Shown: positions 52,696 to 62,007 of the stretch, piece after piece
Layout of the letters: each line of letters begins with the position of its first letter
How positions within the stretch are numbered: position 1 is the first letter of the stretch
Origin: HXMU1428-3 sp965215715
GTDB lineage: Bacteria; Pseudomonadota; Alphaproteobacteria; Rhizobiales; HXMU1428-3
Direction: 5' to 3'
Length of the DNA stretch: 64,000 bases
NCBI GenBank assembly: GCA_965215715.1
Contig: OZ244129.1
Span: 1,736,001 to 1,800,000, forward strand
The notes under the pieces: generated by a model
Seen by the model: only the letters and a program-made list of their open reading frames with translations
Told to the model about the DNA's origin: nothing
The model's database searches: none
Translations under genes and position numbers: made by a program

Positions 52696-54648
52696 ATGAT
52701 TTTGCCATGGAGCCCCTTGTTCGCTGACCGCAAGTTTGTTTTTGCGCCTTTGCTGTTTTGCCTTGTTCTCTTGCTTGGGGGGCGTTTTTATGGGTTTCAG
52801 CCTGCTCACTCTGATGAGCAAAGACTTGAATTGAAGCGGTGGGGCTATTCTCTTGATAAACCACTGGTTATTGGCACCTCACCTTTGGTGAGCGTTAGCT
52901 CAGGAACAATCAGTTTTTCTTTGGCAAAAAAAGGGCAACCGCCGGCCCCCGTTTTACAACAATTACCCCAAAATTGGATTGCTTTGAGTACTTTGCAAAA
53001 GGTTTCGTCTCTTAGTTTGAATAATGGGCTTATCACTTTTGATTTTCGCGGCAGCGGGTCTAAGGCGCCCTCCCCTGTTCACTTACAAAAAATGCTCAAG
53101 GGAAGTTATCTGTCTCAAATATTAATTGTCAAAAGCCGTGTGCAAATTTTACGAGACACAGGTTCGCCCATTGTTATTCCGATTGATACAGGCTTGTTTG
53201 AGCTTGATTTGGAGGACCGGGAAATTGGAGGGCAAGGGGTTGCGACACTTGGTGACTATAAAACCAATTTTGCCCTTGAGATTGAGTATGCCGATGTTTC
53301 TGACACGCCTCTTCAGCCTGGACAACTTAGCTTATCATTAAAAAGTGATGGGTTTAACGGGGACTATGCTGGGCTTTTGGGTGGGAAAAACGGCTTATTT
53401 TTAAAAGGTGATATGAGCCTCACTGTATTTGATCGCTCGCTTTTGTCTTCTTGGTTGAATAATTCTACACCAGTGACGCATGGTGATGCGCCCAAAAACA
53501 AAACGCCTGTTTTTACAACCTCGGGACAATTTGATTGGTCAAAAAATAAAGGCACCCTGAAACAAGCTGCTTTTGTTTTTGGTGACAATTATGCCAATGG
53601 CACTTTGTCTTTAACCCTTTCCAATCATAATTCTTTGTTAGAAGGGTCGCTGGCTTTTAAGGATCTTGATGTTAGTTCTTTCTTACAAGCCCCGTTTGAA
53701 CAAATAGCCCCTTCAGGGGCACAAGATAAGCAATTAACTGGACTGCACAAACGTCTTGAGCAAAGCTCTGAACATCTTTTGCCGTTTATTCGAAACTTTG
53801 ATGCAGATCTGCGCCTTTCAGCTCAAAGGCTAAAATTTGGTTCTGTTATGCTTGAAGAGCCTGGCTTTAGTTTGTTTCAAAAAAAGGGGGTGGCCATTTT
53901 CGATATGGCGGAAACGGCCCTTTTAAACGGGCGGACCAGTGGGCACATTAAAATTGATACCAACTTTCCCAAACCGCGCTGGCATGTCAACACACGGTTT
54001 TATGATATTGAGCTTGAAGAGGCGACAAAGGCACTACGCTGGACTGACTTTATTCAAGGCAAAGGGACTGTAAAACTGCACCTGACAAGCTTTGGTGATA
54101 AGTGGGCGGAAATTTATCAAAATATGTATGGCGCCCTGTTTTTTGATGTTCCTAAAGGGGGACAATTGAAAACTGATTTCAACCAGCTTTTGGTTGCCCA
54201 GAATAAATCCCCAAAAGAAGAAATGGCCCTTTTTCTCAACGGCAAAACACAATTTTCAGCTCTTAGTGGTGTTGGGCATTTTGCCAAAGGGGCTTTGGTG
54301 GCTGATTATGCTTTTCTGAATACGTCTGAGAATAAATTTACTGGCAAGGGACGGTTTGATTTGCAAAATGGGGCCATTGATTGGCATGTCGCCTCCTGGC
54401 CACTTTTATCGCTTGATAAGAGTGATAAAAATGCAAAACAAAACTTAGACCCTTCTATCATAAGCTCGACTGGGGGCCCTGCGTTATTAATGTGCAGCCA
54501 ATTTTTGGGAGATTGGGAGAGACCATTGTTAAATAAGTACACAGTCTTGCATCTTTCCTTGTTAAACAAAGGCTGCCCAGCGCTTTATAAGCCTCAACAG
54601 TTGAAAAGACATGATGAGACCATTGTTCCCAGCGACAATGGGCGTTAA
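52696..54648 (+). CDS. AsmA-like envelope protein
   Basis: A 650-residue protein with one N-terminal membrane segment (FVFAPLLFCLVLLLGGRFYGF, about residues 14-35) and a long beta-rich periplasmic part. GLFLKGDMSLTVFDRSLLSSW, ASGQFDWSK-like repeats, and especially GKGTVKLHLTSFGDKWAEIYQNMYGALFF followed by ALSGVGHFAKGALVADYAFL (pieces quoted separately) match the AsmA C-terminal region. The superfamily is linked to lipid transport between membranes. It is much shorter than the YhdP-like protein at 28.6-32.4 kb. Its place between a permease and a binding-protein gene is probably not functional. Confidence 0.7.
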   Translation: MILPWSPLFADRKFVFAPLLFCLVLLLGGRFYGFQPAHSDEQRLELKRWGYSLDKPLVIGTSPLVSVSSGTISFSLAKKGQPPAPVLQQLPQNWIALSTLQKVSSLSLNNGLITFDFRGSGSKAPSPVHLQKMLKGSYLSQILIVKSRVQILRDTGSPIVIPIDTGLFELDLEDREIGGQGVATLGDYKTNFALEIEYADVSDTPLQPGQLSLSLKSDGFNGDYAGLLGGKNGLFLKGDMSLTVFDRSLLSSWLNNSTPVTHGDAPKNKTPVFTTSGQFDWSKNKGTLKQAAFVFGDNYANGTLSLTLSNHNSLLEGSLAFKDLDVSSFLQAPFEQIAPSGAQDKQLTGLHKRLEQSSEHLLPFIRNFDADLRLSAQRLKFGSVMLEEPGFSLFQKKGVAIFDMAETALLNGRTSGHIKIDTNFPKPRWHVNTRFYDIELEEATKALRWTDFIQGKGTVKLHLTSFGDKWAEIYQNMYGALFFDVPKGGQLKTDFNQLLVAQNKSPKEEMALFLNGKTQFSALSGVGHFAKGALVADYAFLNTSENKFTGKGRFDLQNGAIDWHVASWPLLSLDKSDKNAKQNLDPSIISSTGGPALLMCSQFLGDWERPLLNKYTVLHLSLLNKGCPALYKPQQLKRHDETIVPSDNGR

Positions 54649-54684
54649 AACGGTTTTTTAAATTTTTCAAAGGGAGCGCCTGTT

Positions 54685-55815
54685 ATGAATGGTGTTTTTT
54701 CTCGTGGTCAGATTTTTGCTGTCCTTGTTGTCTTGTTCTCTAGCGCAATTTCTAGTGTCAGTTCGGCTGAAGGGGCCCAAGATTTAAAAATTTATACCGG
54801 TTCTGGCGCCTATAAAGTTTCTCAGACCAAGGCTTTTTTTGAGCCCTTTGAAAAAACAACGGGGACAAAAATTGAGGTGTTTTCTGAATCCAATGGCCTT
54901 GATTTATTAAAAAATTGGTTTGGTCAATCAAGCGCACAAGGGGATGTGATTAACTTGACATCATATGAAGCGGAACAGGCGTGCGATAAAGGGTGGTTGG
55001 TTTCTTTTCAAGAACAAGATATTGCCCCTGGTGCTGATGGCACCCCGATTATGAAAGACTTTTTGGGCAATAGCCTTATGGACTGCGCGGTGCCAAATGT
55101 TGCCTGGTCAGCTTTGATGGTTGTTAAACATACAAAATTTAACAAACAGAAGCCGCGTTCTTGGGCTGACTTTTTTAATGCTAAGAAATTTTCCGGACAA
55201 CGCAGTTTGAAAAAATCTGCGCGCTATACTTTGGAAATGGCTTTGTTGGCCGATGGTGTTGCACCCTCACAAATCTATGATGAGTTATCAACTGTTAAGG
55301 GTCAAAAACGAGCCTTTGCTAAATTGGATATGATTAAAGACTCTATTGTTTGGTGGGAAACAGGTAAGCAAGCAATTGATAATTTGGGGCTTAAAGATGT
55401 CAGCATGGGAATGAGCACCAATGGGCGCTTGTTTAATGCCATGATCGCAGACGGACTTGATGTCACCCTTGTATGGCAGGGGCAAATTTATGATTACGAC
55501 TATTGGGGCATTCCACTTAAAACCGCGCACCGCGACCAAGCAATGGCGTTTGTGAAATTTGCCACCGCCCCTGAACAATTGGCGGCTCAATCAAGCTGGA
55601 TGCCTTATGGCCCAATGCGCGCCTCAGCTTTAAAATATGTCAGAGAGCATGAAATTGGCAAAATGCATATGGCCCCTTATTTAACAACAACCAAGGCGCA
55701 TTTTCGCAAAGCTTTAAAATTCAATGAAAGCTGGTGGCGCTCAGAGGATGGGCAACAAGTTGAGAAACGATTTGCCGACTGGTTGAACGGGACTGTTTCT
55801 TGGCCCGAAGAATAA
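54685..55815 (+). CDS. Periplasmic solute-binding protein, spermidine/putrescine (PotD/PotF) type
   Basis: A 376-residue exported protein with a signal peptide (IFAVLVVLFSSAISSVSSAEG, about residues 10-30). The mature part has the type II binding-protein fold: LKIYTGSGAYKVSQTKAFF, WADFFNAKKFSGQRSLKKSA, IVWWETGKQAIDNL, QGQIYDYDYWGIP and FVKFATAPEQLAAQ. These match polyamine-binding relatives better than ferric-iron ones, which I first considered because of the FbpB-type permease nearby. No polyamine permease or ATPase is present, so it is either an orphan or works with components elsewhere. AGGGAG lies before the ATG. Confidence 0.8.
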   Translation: MNGVFSRGQIFAVLVVLFSSAISSVSSAEGAQDLKIYTGSGAYKVSQTKAFFEPFEKTTGTKIEVFSESNGLDLLKNWFGQSSAQGDVINLTSYEAEQACDKGWLVSFQEQDIAPGADGTPIMKDFLGNSLMDCAVPNVAWSALMVVKHTKFNKQKPRSWADFFNAKKFSGQRSLKKSARYTLEMALLADGVAPSQIYDELSTVKGQKRAFAKLDMIKDSIVWWETGKQAIDNLGLKDVSMGMSTNGRLFNAMIADGLDVTLVWQGQIYDYDYWGIPLKTAHRDQAMAFVKFATAPEQLAAQSSWMPYGPMRASALKYVREHEIGKMHMAPYLTTTKAHFRKALKFNESWWRSEDGQQVEKRFADWLNGTVSWPEE

Positions 55816-56691
55816 GGGCAAACCTGATTCGAGCTTGGGGCTTTTTTTCACATGCCGCATTGGTTTAATTCATTTCGTAGATAAGGCTATTGTTTGTGAT
55901 AATATTGTCACAAACATTTGGCTCTGCACCATAGCTTTTTTGTCTTCTATATCGCCTTAATTTTTTGTGGATTAAAAGCTGAATTTGCAGTGCGTTAATT
56001 GTTTCTCCAAAATGGAATAAATCTAATTACCTTATTTAACAGCAAAAATTTATGATCGGCTTGGCAAGACATTTTTTTTAAATTTGAAGATGAACGTTGC
56101 TCAGAATTTAACGAATTTGGCTTTGTCTGTTTTTGCTTTTCGGTATGACTTAACAAGGGAGAGAGAAAAGTTTGGTTAAATAAATTTTTCCTCTTTCTTG
56201 ATGGGAAAAAGTTTGGTTAATGTAGCTGCCACAGGTTACAACTTATAAGATTATCTTAAGTTTCTTTACTTTGATTTCTTAGATATAGCTTTAGTACGGA
56301 CCAAAGGGGGCCATTCAATGCAGTTTGCATTTGAATGGATTCGAGACATTAATTTGTCTCGGATTTAAGGGTCGCTATTGCGGCCCTTTTGAAAGCGGGG
56401 AAAGCTGTCAGCATGTTAATTTTAACTGCTGGCAGCTTTTTTTATGTTGGGTGGTTTTTTTGCTCTATTCAGGAACACTGTTTTGGTGTTTATATTGGCC
56501 ATTATAAAGCTGTTTAACGTCTTTATATGAATTTTTAGGAATTTGCTCTAAAGAATTGTTTTTTCCTATTATTTTAGGATCCAAAACATACTTATCAGTG
56601 TTTTCATATGAGAGGCTTATGGTATTGTTTTTGGGATGTGTTTTAAAGCTGAAAGCTTTTGTTTGAGTATCAAGTCTTGAGGCTGGTGCGT
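55816..56691. other. Long non-coding stretch with a candidate small RNA
   Basis: 876 bases without a credible gene. The first 490 bases are AT-rich and unremarkable, apart from a repeated short string AAAAGTTTGGTTAA (near 56167 and 56207). The part at 56311-56443 contains four consecutive stem-loops (listed separately). Confidence 0.5.
56311..56443 (+). ncRNA. Candidate small RNA: four consecutive stem-loops ending in a terminator
   Basis: Hairpin 1: CCATTCAA-TGCA / TGCA-TTTGAATGG (56311-56338). Hairpin 2: CGAGACA / TGTCTCG (56342-56361). Hairpin 3: AAGGGTCGC / GCGGCCCTT (56367-56388) followed by TTTT. Hairpin 4: AAAGCTGTCAGCA / TGCTGGCAGCTTT (56401-56439) ending in seven T, an intrinsic terminator. 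No reading frame of note covers them and the nearest upstream gene ends 500 bases away, so a separate short transcript is the simplest explanation. I do not recognise a known family. Strand is set by the terminator; the promoter is not identified. Confidence 0.6.
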
Positions 56692-57465
56692 ATGATATTG
56701 CCAGAAAAACTGCTTGAGAAAGTTTTATATTGGGGGCCCCTTTTTGTTGGCTTTCTTAGCCTCATCGGTGGTGTCTGGGTGTTGCAGAGCAACAATTTGC
56801 GCCTGGCTAAGCTTAATCAGAGCGTTGTGGTTTCTGACATGAAACCGTCTTCCCAAAAAAACGCATTAAAGCGCCAACAACCGGCCCCCTCAACAAAGCG
56901 CCAAGAGGATTTGCCGGCTGAAAAAGTTATCCCTTTAGAGCAAGAGCCGTTGGTAACTTTGCGGCAGGAAAAACAGCCTCCTGTTCCCCCTTCAACTTCA
57001 CCAGATGAGACCTTACAAGAAGGAGATAAACCGCTTGAACAAGTGCTGGCCGATATTATGCGTCTTCGCGGGGGGGCTGCTGGCAGTCATGGGGCTTTGG
57101 TTTATGGGGGCACTGACAAAACAGGCACACACATTGTCTCAATAAAAAGAGAGCACCTGGCTTTGCAAATTGGCGCACAGGCCGGCTTGCACGGCTTTCT
57201 GGGGCGATCAGGCCAATTGCTTGTGAGCCAAAAGGGGCGGCAAACTGTGCTCACTCAATTGAGTGATGAGTGGGCAATTCACACGGGCCAGTTGGGTGTT
57301 ATTCTGCAAAAGGTTGTGCAATCTGGTGTTGAGAAAAGTGCTATGGTGCCTTTGCGCGCTATGGTGAAGACTATTCCGGCCATATGGGGTACCAGGCCGT
57401 TCGCTTGCAGCCCGGGATCCAGGTGGGGGCCGCTCTTGGGCAAGATTATAAGACTGTTTATTTGA
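56692..57465 (+). pseudogene. Unknown membrane-anchored protein, first part (apparent frameshift)
   Basis: 257 codons starting at ATG 56692 with GAGG nine bases upstream. One membrane segment (LYWGPLFVGFLSLIGGVWVL, about residues 12-32), then a proline/glutamine-rich linker (about 50-115) and a compact region (LRGGAAGSHGALVYGGTD; HGFLGRSGQLLVSQKGRQT). Near 57335-57440 coding character passes to the next frame; the remaining codons of this frame include rare ATA and AGG and a string of prolines, and end at 57465. The frame at 57384-58850 continues without a ribosome site, and the two overlap. I therefore read them as one gene of about 730 codons broken by a one-base shift, or a sequence error. 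No family recognised. Confidence 0.55.
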
Positions 57466-58850
57466 GCAATCACTATGGTTTGACACTTGCCCGCCATGGT
57501 GTCTTGGGGAAACAGGCAGCCTCAAACTGGGCGCAGACTTTGGGGCAAGACTTTAAAACGGTGCAATTGGCTGGCGGGACAGGCATTAAGTTGGCTCTGG
57601 CCCCTGCCCAGATTAAACATGGTTTTGAGCGCACACATAAAAATATTGTGCGCGTCAAGTTATATCATCAAGGGCACGAGTTTGCTCACAGTGTTAATCA
57701 ACACTCTGTTTCTTACGTCAGCTTGGGGTTAAAGGGGCTGAACACCCATATTGCAAAATTTGCCGAAGGTTTGAAGCGCGATCAAAACGCGCAGAGCCAA
57801 AAAATTGCTTTGCGAGCGCCTTTAAATGACTTGCCAGAACAGATAAAAAACTGTTCAGAGACTTACTACCGGGCGGTGCAAACTGTGCGCAAAGAGCGTG
57901 TGGCAATGCTTGGCAAAAAAGTAAAACCGTTGTTTGTGCGCGATAAAACTTTGCCTGGTAAATGGATTTTTCGCCCCACCAGCTATAAGCCAAAACGTGT
58001 GTGTGTGCGTTGGAAGACTTACCGATCGGGGCGCAAAAAATGTTTGCGATGGGGCCAAAGGCGCGCCCGGGTGCAGACTAGCTATTTATCTGATGAAGAA
58101 AAGAGTGTGCTGCTCAGCGCGCAAACCCTTGTTTTTAATCAGGGAAGAGATCCTGCTTTAAAACGAAAGACACCGAACTATTGGGTAATAAACCGTATTG
58201 CAACTGATTTAAATATTTACACCCGCCAACCTCAGCATCCTGCCATTTGCACCGGAGCTGTGCGGATGGTGGATTATTTTGAAGGCAATTTGGGCCGTGT
58301 TAAAAAACACATAGCAACCATGAGCCAGGCTTTTGAGCAAAGCGCTTCGATCGTTGAGGCTCGGCGCCAGCTATTGCAAAACTTGCTAACAAAAGAGCAT
58401 CGCTTTGATCAAGACCATGTCAGACCGCCTCCTATTGAGACCCAAACAGATGGGCTGGAGCAGGAGGTATACCAAAACAACGATCTTGCTAATCAAACCA
58501 CATATATTTCAACAACAGCGGTTATTGCTCCCTTTAAATTTAACTCACTCAAAAGCGATTTGGTTGAATTGAGCGCCACGCTTTTGGGGCCAGAAGCTGC
58601 ACAAGAAATGGCGCAAAGTGAGGATTTTCTGTCCGCTTTAAAAATTGCCAAGTCATATTATGGTGCGCGGGGCACGATTATTGAAATGGACCGGCCAGCC
58701 ATCACAGCTATGAAACGTTTGTTTGGCGCATTGGAGGCCCGTTTTTATTTGGAACGCGCCAACCTTCAGTTAAAGAGCGTTTCCCATCATCTTCTTGGGG
58801 CTCTTGATGGTTTAAGGCAAGCACATTCCACTCATTGTGTTTGTGAATAA
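57384..58850 (+). pseudogene. Unknown protein, second part (continues the gene begun at 56692)
   Basis: About 488 codons in the next frame, open from just after a stop at 57330. The start ATG at 57384 has no ribosome site, and protein-like sequence (FARYGEDYSGHMGYQAVRL) already precedes it. The protein repeats a short unit: GAALGQDYKTVYLS and QTLGQDFKTVQLAG, 30-odd residues apart, which suggests beta-type repeats. A very basic middle (KPKRVCVRWKTYRSGRKKC) is followed by a helical C-terminal half with KKHIATMSQAFEQSASIVEA. Function and family unknown; the membrane anchor of the first part would place this in the periplasm. Confidence 0.6.
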
Positions 58851-59213
58851 AGGGACAAAATTGCCACTGCGGGCACAAGAAGGCGCCATCTGTGAAACTT
58901 CAATAACATCTCAATGATGCCTCAAGAATATTCTATTGACCTCTTCGTTCTTTTGTTCAATGGTCAATCAGTGTCAAAATGTCTCATATTAAAGCTGTAG
59001 GCGTACAAAACACCTTAGATTGGAGATCAATTCCAACTGATGTTTGGACAAGTATGCTCTTTAAATTAATTAACTATAGCAGCATTTATGGGATCAGAAT
59101 TTGATTTGTAGGCTGTACTATTTGTGGCCTGATTATGTCCTTTTGTATGGACTAATGGCACAACTTCGATAGACTGGAAGCTCATAATAATAATATGAGG
59201 GTGGGAGAGAGAC
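58851..59213. other. Intergenic gap upstream of the symporter gene
   Basis: 363 bases, AT-rich; must hold the symporter promoter. I see no repeat, hairpin or further gene. Confidence 0.4.
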
Positions 59214-61196
59214 ATGGATTTATCAACAATGGAGCCGAAGATTTTATGGCTCGGCGCATTTGTTGTTCTTTATTGGTCCTATTGTATTTTCTGGGGCATT
59301 AAAGGCGCAAGCCAGTCGGAGACGGCAAGAGATTATTTTATTGCCGGACGCGGTATTGGTGTTTGGGTGTTTGTATTGGCCGCCACGGCCACAAGTTTTT
59401 CAGGGTGGACTTTTGTGGGGCACCCGGCTGCGATTTATACCGATGGGCTGCAATATGCCCATGTTTCTTTTTATGCCATTACCATTCCCTTTACGGGCGT
59501 GCTGTTTTTAAAACGGCAATGGATGTTGGGCAAACGGTTTGGCTATGTCACACCGGGTGAAATGTATGCCTCTTATTTCCAAGGCGATGGCATCAGATTG
59601 CTCGTTGTTTTAGTGGCGCTTTGTTTTTCTATTCCTTACCTTGGCGTGCAATTACAAGCTTCAGGCTTTTTGTTTAACGTTTTAACCGATGGTCTGCTCA
59701 GTGTTGAAGCTGGCATGTGGGCGCTTTCACTCGTGGTGTTTATATATGTGGCAACCGGTGGGTTGAAAGCAGTGGCCTATGTGGACACGATGCAATGTAT
59801 CATGCTGGGTGTTGGCATTATCATTATTGGCATTATCACCCTTAATGCTGTTGGCGGCATTGAGCCGTTTATGCAAGGGCTGAAAGACTTGGCCGCCAAT
59901 GACACTAAACTGACCAAAGAAGGTTATAGCCATTACATCGCCATTCCAGGGGTTATCCAATTTGTCAGCCATGGTCCAGCCGCAGAAGGCGGGGCCTGGA
60001 CAGGTGTGATGATCTTGACCTATTTGATGGCTTTAATGGGCATTCAAGCAGCGCCGGCCTTTTCTATGTGGGCGTTTTCAAATGAAAGCCCAGCGCCTTT
60101 TGCACCGCAACAAGTGTGGGCCTCTTCGTTCATTGTTGGCGGCATTCTGTTTAGTTTCACTGCCATTCAAGGCATTGGCGCGCACCTTATTGGTCTTGAT
60201 AATGCACTGGTGCAAGCCTCCAGTGTTGCCAATGTGGTGCCTGAAGTTAAATCCGCTTTGGATGCCAAAGGCGTAAATGACCTGATGGCGATGCCTGGTC
60301 AACAGAAAAACCTGGTTCCTATTTTGATTAATTTGATGGCTGATGCTGCCCCTTGGCTGGTTGGTTTATTGGCTGTTTGTGCTTTGGCGGCGATGCAATC
60401 AACCGGTGCTGCTTATATGTCAACAGCTTCTGGTATGATCACACGGGACTTGTTGAAGCACTTCGTCATCCCGAATGCGACTGATGGTACGCAAAAGCTT
60501 TTGGGCCGTGTGTTTGTTGGTTTCATCGTGCTTGCTGCATTGGTGGTTGCCACCGTTTCAACAGATAAGATTGTGCTGTTGGGCGGCTTGGCGGTGGCCT
60601 TTGGTTTCCAAATGGTGCCCGCTTTGATTGCGATTTGTTATGTGCCGTGGTTTACCCGTGCTGGTATTACTTGGGGGCTGGTTGCAGGCCTTATCGCTGT
60701 GGTGCTGACGGATAGAACCAATGGTGCCATTGCTGACTTTACCGGCCTTGATATTCCTTGGGGACGTAACCCATTAACTATGCACTCTGCCTTCTGGGGT
60801 ATTTTTACCAATATGGTTGTCGCGGTGCTTGTTTCGTCTCTTACTCAAACACGCAATGCGTTTGAGCATCGCATGAAGTATCATAGCTTCTTAACCGAAC
60901 ATGCTGGACTGCCAGAAGAGAAGCGCTCTATGATCCCATTTGCTTGGGTGATTGCGCTTATTTGGTTCTTCTTTGGCATCGGCCCTGGTGTGGTGATTGG
61001 CAACACACTGTTTGGCGATCCGCGCCTCCCTGACACTTGGTTGTTTGGCATTCCCTCAATTTGGACATGGCAAATCGTTTGGTGGCTGTTTGGTGTGTTC
61101 ATGATGTGGTACTTGGCCTACCGGATGGAACTTTCCACCGTGCCTCACCATAAGGTGGAAGCCTTGGTTGATGACATCACTGAGGTTGAGCCGTAA
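59214..61196 (+). CDS. Sodium:solute symporter (SSS) family transporter
   Basis: A 660-residue inner-membrane protein with about 13-14 membrane segments. GRGIGVWVFVLAATATSFSGWTF near residue 45 and YVATGGLKAVAYVDTMQCIM near residue 185 are the sodium-site and substrate-helix motifs of the SSS family (PutP/PanF/SGLT superfamily); AAMQSTGAAYMSTASGMITRD corresponds to the conserved eighth helix. The substrate cannot be deduced. A central loop (QGLKDLAANDTKLTKEGYSH) and a second (VKSALDAKGVNDLMAM) are longer than in PutP. GGGAGAGAG precedes the ATG and a strong terminator follows. Confidence 0.92.
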   Translation: MDLSTMEPKILWLGAFVVLYWSYCIFWGIKGASQSETARDYFIAGRGIGVWVFVLAATATSFSGWTFVGHPAAIYTDGLQYAHVSFYAITIPFTGVLFLKRQWMLGKRFGYVTPGEMYASYFQGDGIRLLVVLVALCFSIPYLGVQLQASGFLFNVLTDGLLSVEAGMWALSLVVFIYVATGGLKAVAYVDTMQCIMLGVGIIIIGIITLNAVGGIEPFMQGLKDLAANDTKLTKEGYSHYIAIPGVIQFVSHGPAAEGGAWTGVMILTYLMALMGIQAAPAFSMWAFSNESPAPFAPQQVWASSFIVGGILFSFTAIQGIGAHLIGLDNALVQASSVANVVPEVKSALDAKGVNDLMAMPGQQKNLVPILINLMADAAPWLVGLLAVCALAAMQSTGAAYMSTASGMITRDLLKHFVIPNATDGTQKLLGRVFVGFIVLAALVVATVSTDKIVLLGGLAVAFGFQMVPALIAICYVPWFTRAGITWGLVAGLIAVVLTDRTNGAIADFTGLDIPWGRNPLTMHSAFWGIFTNMVVAVLVSSLTQTRNAFEHRMKYHSFLTEHAGLPEEKRSMIPFAWVIALIWFFFGIGPGVVIGNTLFGDPRLPDTWLFGIPSIWTWQIVWWLFGVFMMWYLAYRMELSTVPHHKVEALVDDITEVEP

Positions 61197-61204
61197 AAAT
61201 ATTT

Positions 61205-61238
61205 AAGAGCAGGCTTTATACAAAGCCTGCTCTTTTTT
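61205..61238 (+). terminator. Intrinsic terminator of the symporter gene
   Basis: AAGAGCAGGCTTT and AAAGCCTGCTCTT form a perfect 13-base stem with a short loop, followed by a T run. It begins eight bases after the stop codon. Confidence 0.93.
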
Positions 61239-61281
61239 CTTTTCCCAAATTACAGTACAGTTTGGCCTTGAGCTGTGACTT

Positions 61282-61305
61282 TCATGGTGAGCTTTTTGTA
61301 TTTTA
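61282..61305 (+). repeat. Half copy of the long palindromic repeat at the TPR gene start
   Basis: TCATGGTGAG, TTTTTG and ATTTTA match 27062-27085 (left arm of copy 1) with two or three differences in 24 bases. No opposite arm is present; the TPR gene begins nine bases later. Confidence 0.7.
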
Positions 61306-61314
61306 TGGCGTGCA

Positions 61315-61893
61315 ATGTCTGAAGATCGTTCGTATAAATTCTTTGTTTGGTTAGCCATCGCGATTGGCCTTGTGACTATTGGCAGCATGACTTATGGCTA
61401 TTTTGCTAATAAGGCGCCTGGGGAAATAGCCTATCAAGCGGGCAATACTTATTTTAATGATCAGCGCTATAAACATGCCAAATCCTCTTATTTAGAAGCC
61501 TTGCAGGCTAACCCTAATTTTGCCCCTGCTTATGCTGGGCTGGCCAACACCATGGTGCAGGTAAAGGACTATAGAGAAGCTTTGCGCTTTATTGATGAGG
61601 CGATTGAGCTGGATGGTAAGTTTGGCGGCTATTATGCCAGCCGGGGGATTATTCATGATCATATGGGGCAGTATGAAAAGGCGATTGCTGATTATGAAAG
61701 AGCCATGCTGTTGACCCCTGATGTTTCCAAAGGCATGGGCTGGATAGATCGGTTTTTTTATAAATTGCCTGAGGCTCCGCCAACTGTGGCCGACCGGTTG
61801 GCCTATTTAAAGGCACAGATGAAATTGCCTAAAGACCAGCGCGTGCTGCGCCTGCCTGAGGTTGATGCGCAACAAAAGCCTTATGAGCAGTAA
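61315..61893 (+). CDS. Membrane-anchored TPR protein
   Basis: A 192-residue protein with an N-terminal membrane helix (FFVWLAIAIGLVTIGSMTYGYF, about residues 9-29) and three TPR-like helical pairs (AYQAGNTYFNDQRYKHAKSSY; APAYAGLANTMVQVKDYREAL; YYASRGIIHDHMGQYEKAIADY, each about 34 residues apart), ending in a polar tail. TPRs mediate protein contacts; the partner is unknown. No ribosome site precedes ATG 61315; the bases there come from a repeat remnant. It follows the symporter terminator, so it is probably transcribed separately. Confidence 0.8.
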   Translation: MSEDRSYKFFVWLAIAIGLVTIGSMTYGYFANKAPGEIAYQAGNTYFNDQRYKHAKSSYLEALQANPNFAPAYAGLANTMVQVKDYREALRFIDEAIELDGKFGGYYASRGIIHDHMGQYEKAIADYERAMLLTPDVSKGMGWIDRFFYKLPEAPPTVADRLAYLKAQMKLPKDQRVLRLPEVDAQQKPYEQ

Positions 61894-62007
61894 GCTGATA
61901 TCCTTTTCTTGAAATACCTTTCTATCTCCCTTTTGTTTGCCCAATTTGGCCATATTCCTAACCAAAATAAACGACGTTTATTTGTGGTTCTATTATGAGG
62001 GATTGTT

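Noticed and set aside
54685..55815. Ferric-iron binding protein paired with the FbpB-type permease
   Set aside because: Motifs such as the WADFF, IVWWE and YDYDYWGIP segments fit polyamine-type binding proteins better, and the two genes are separated by an AsmA-like gene.
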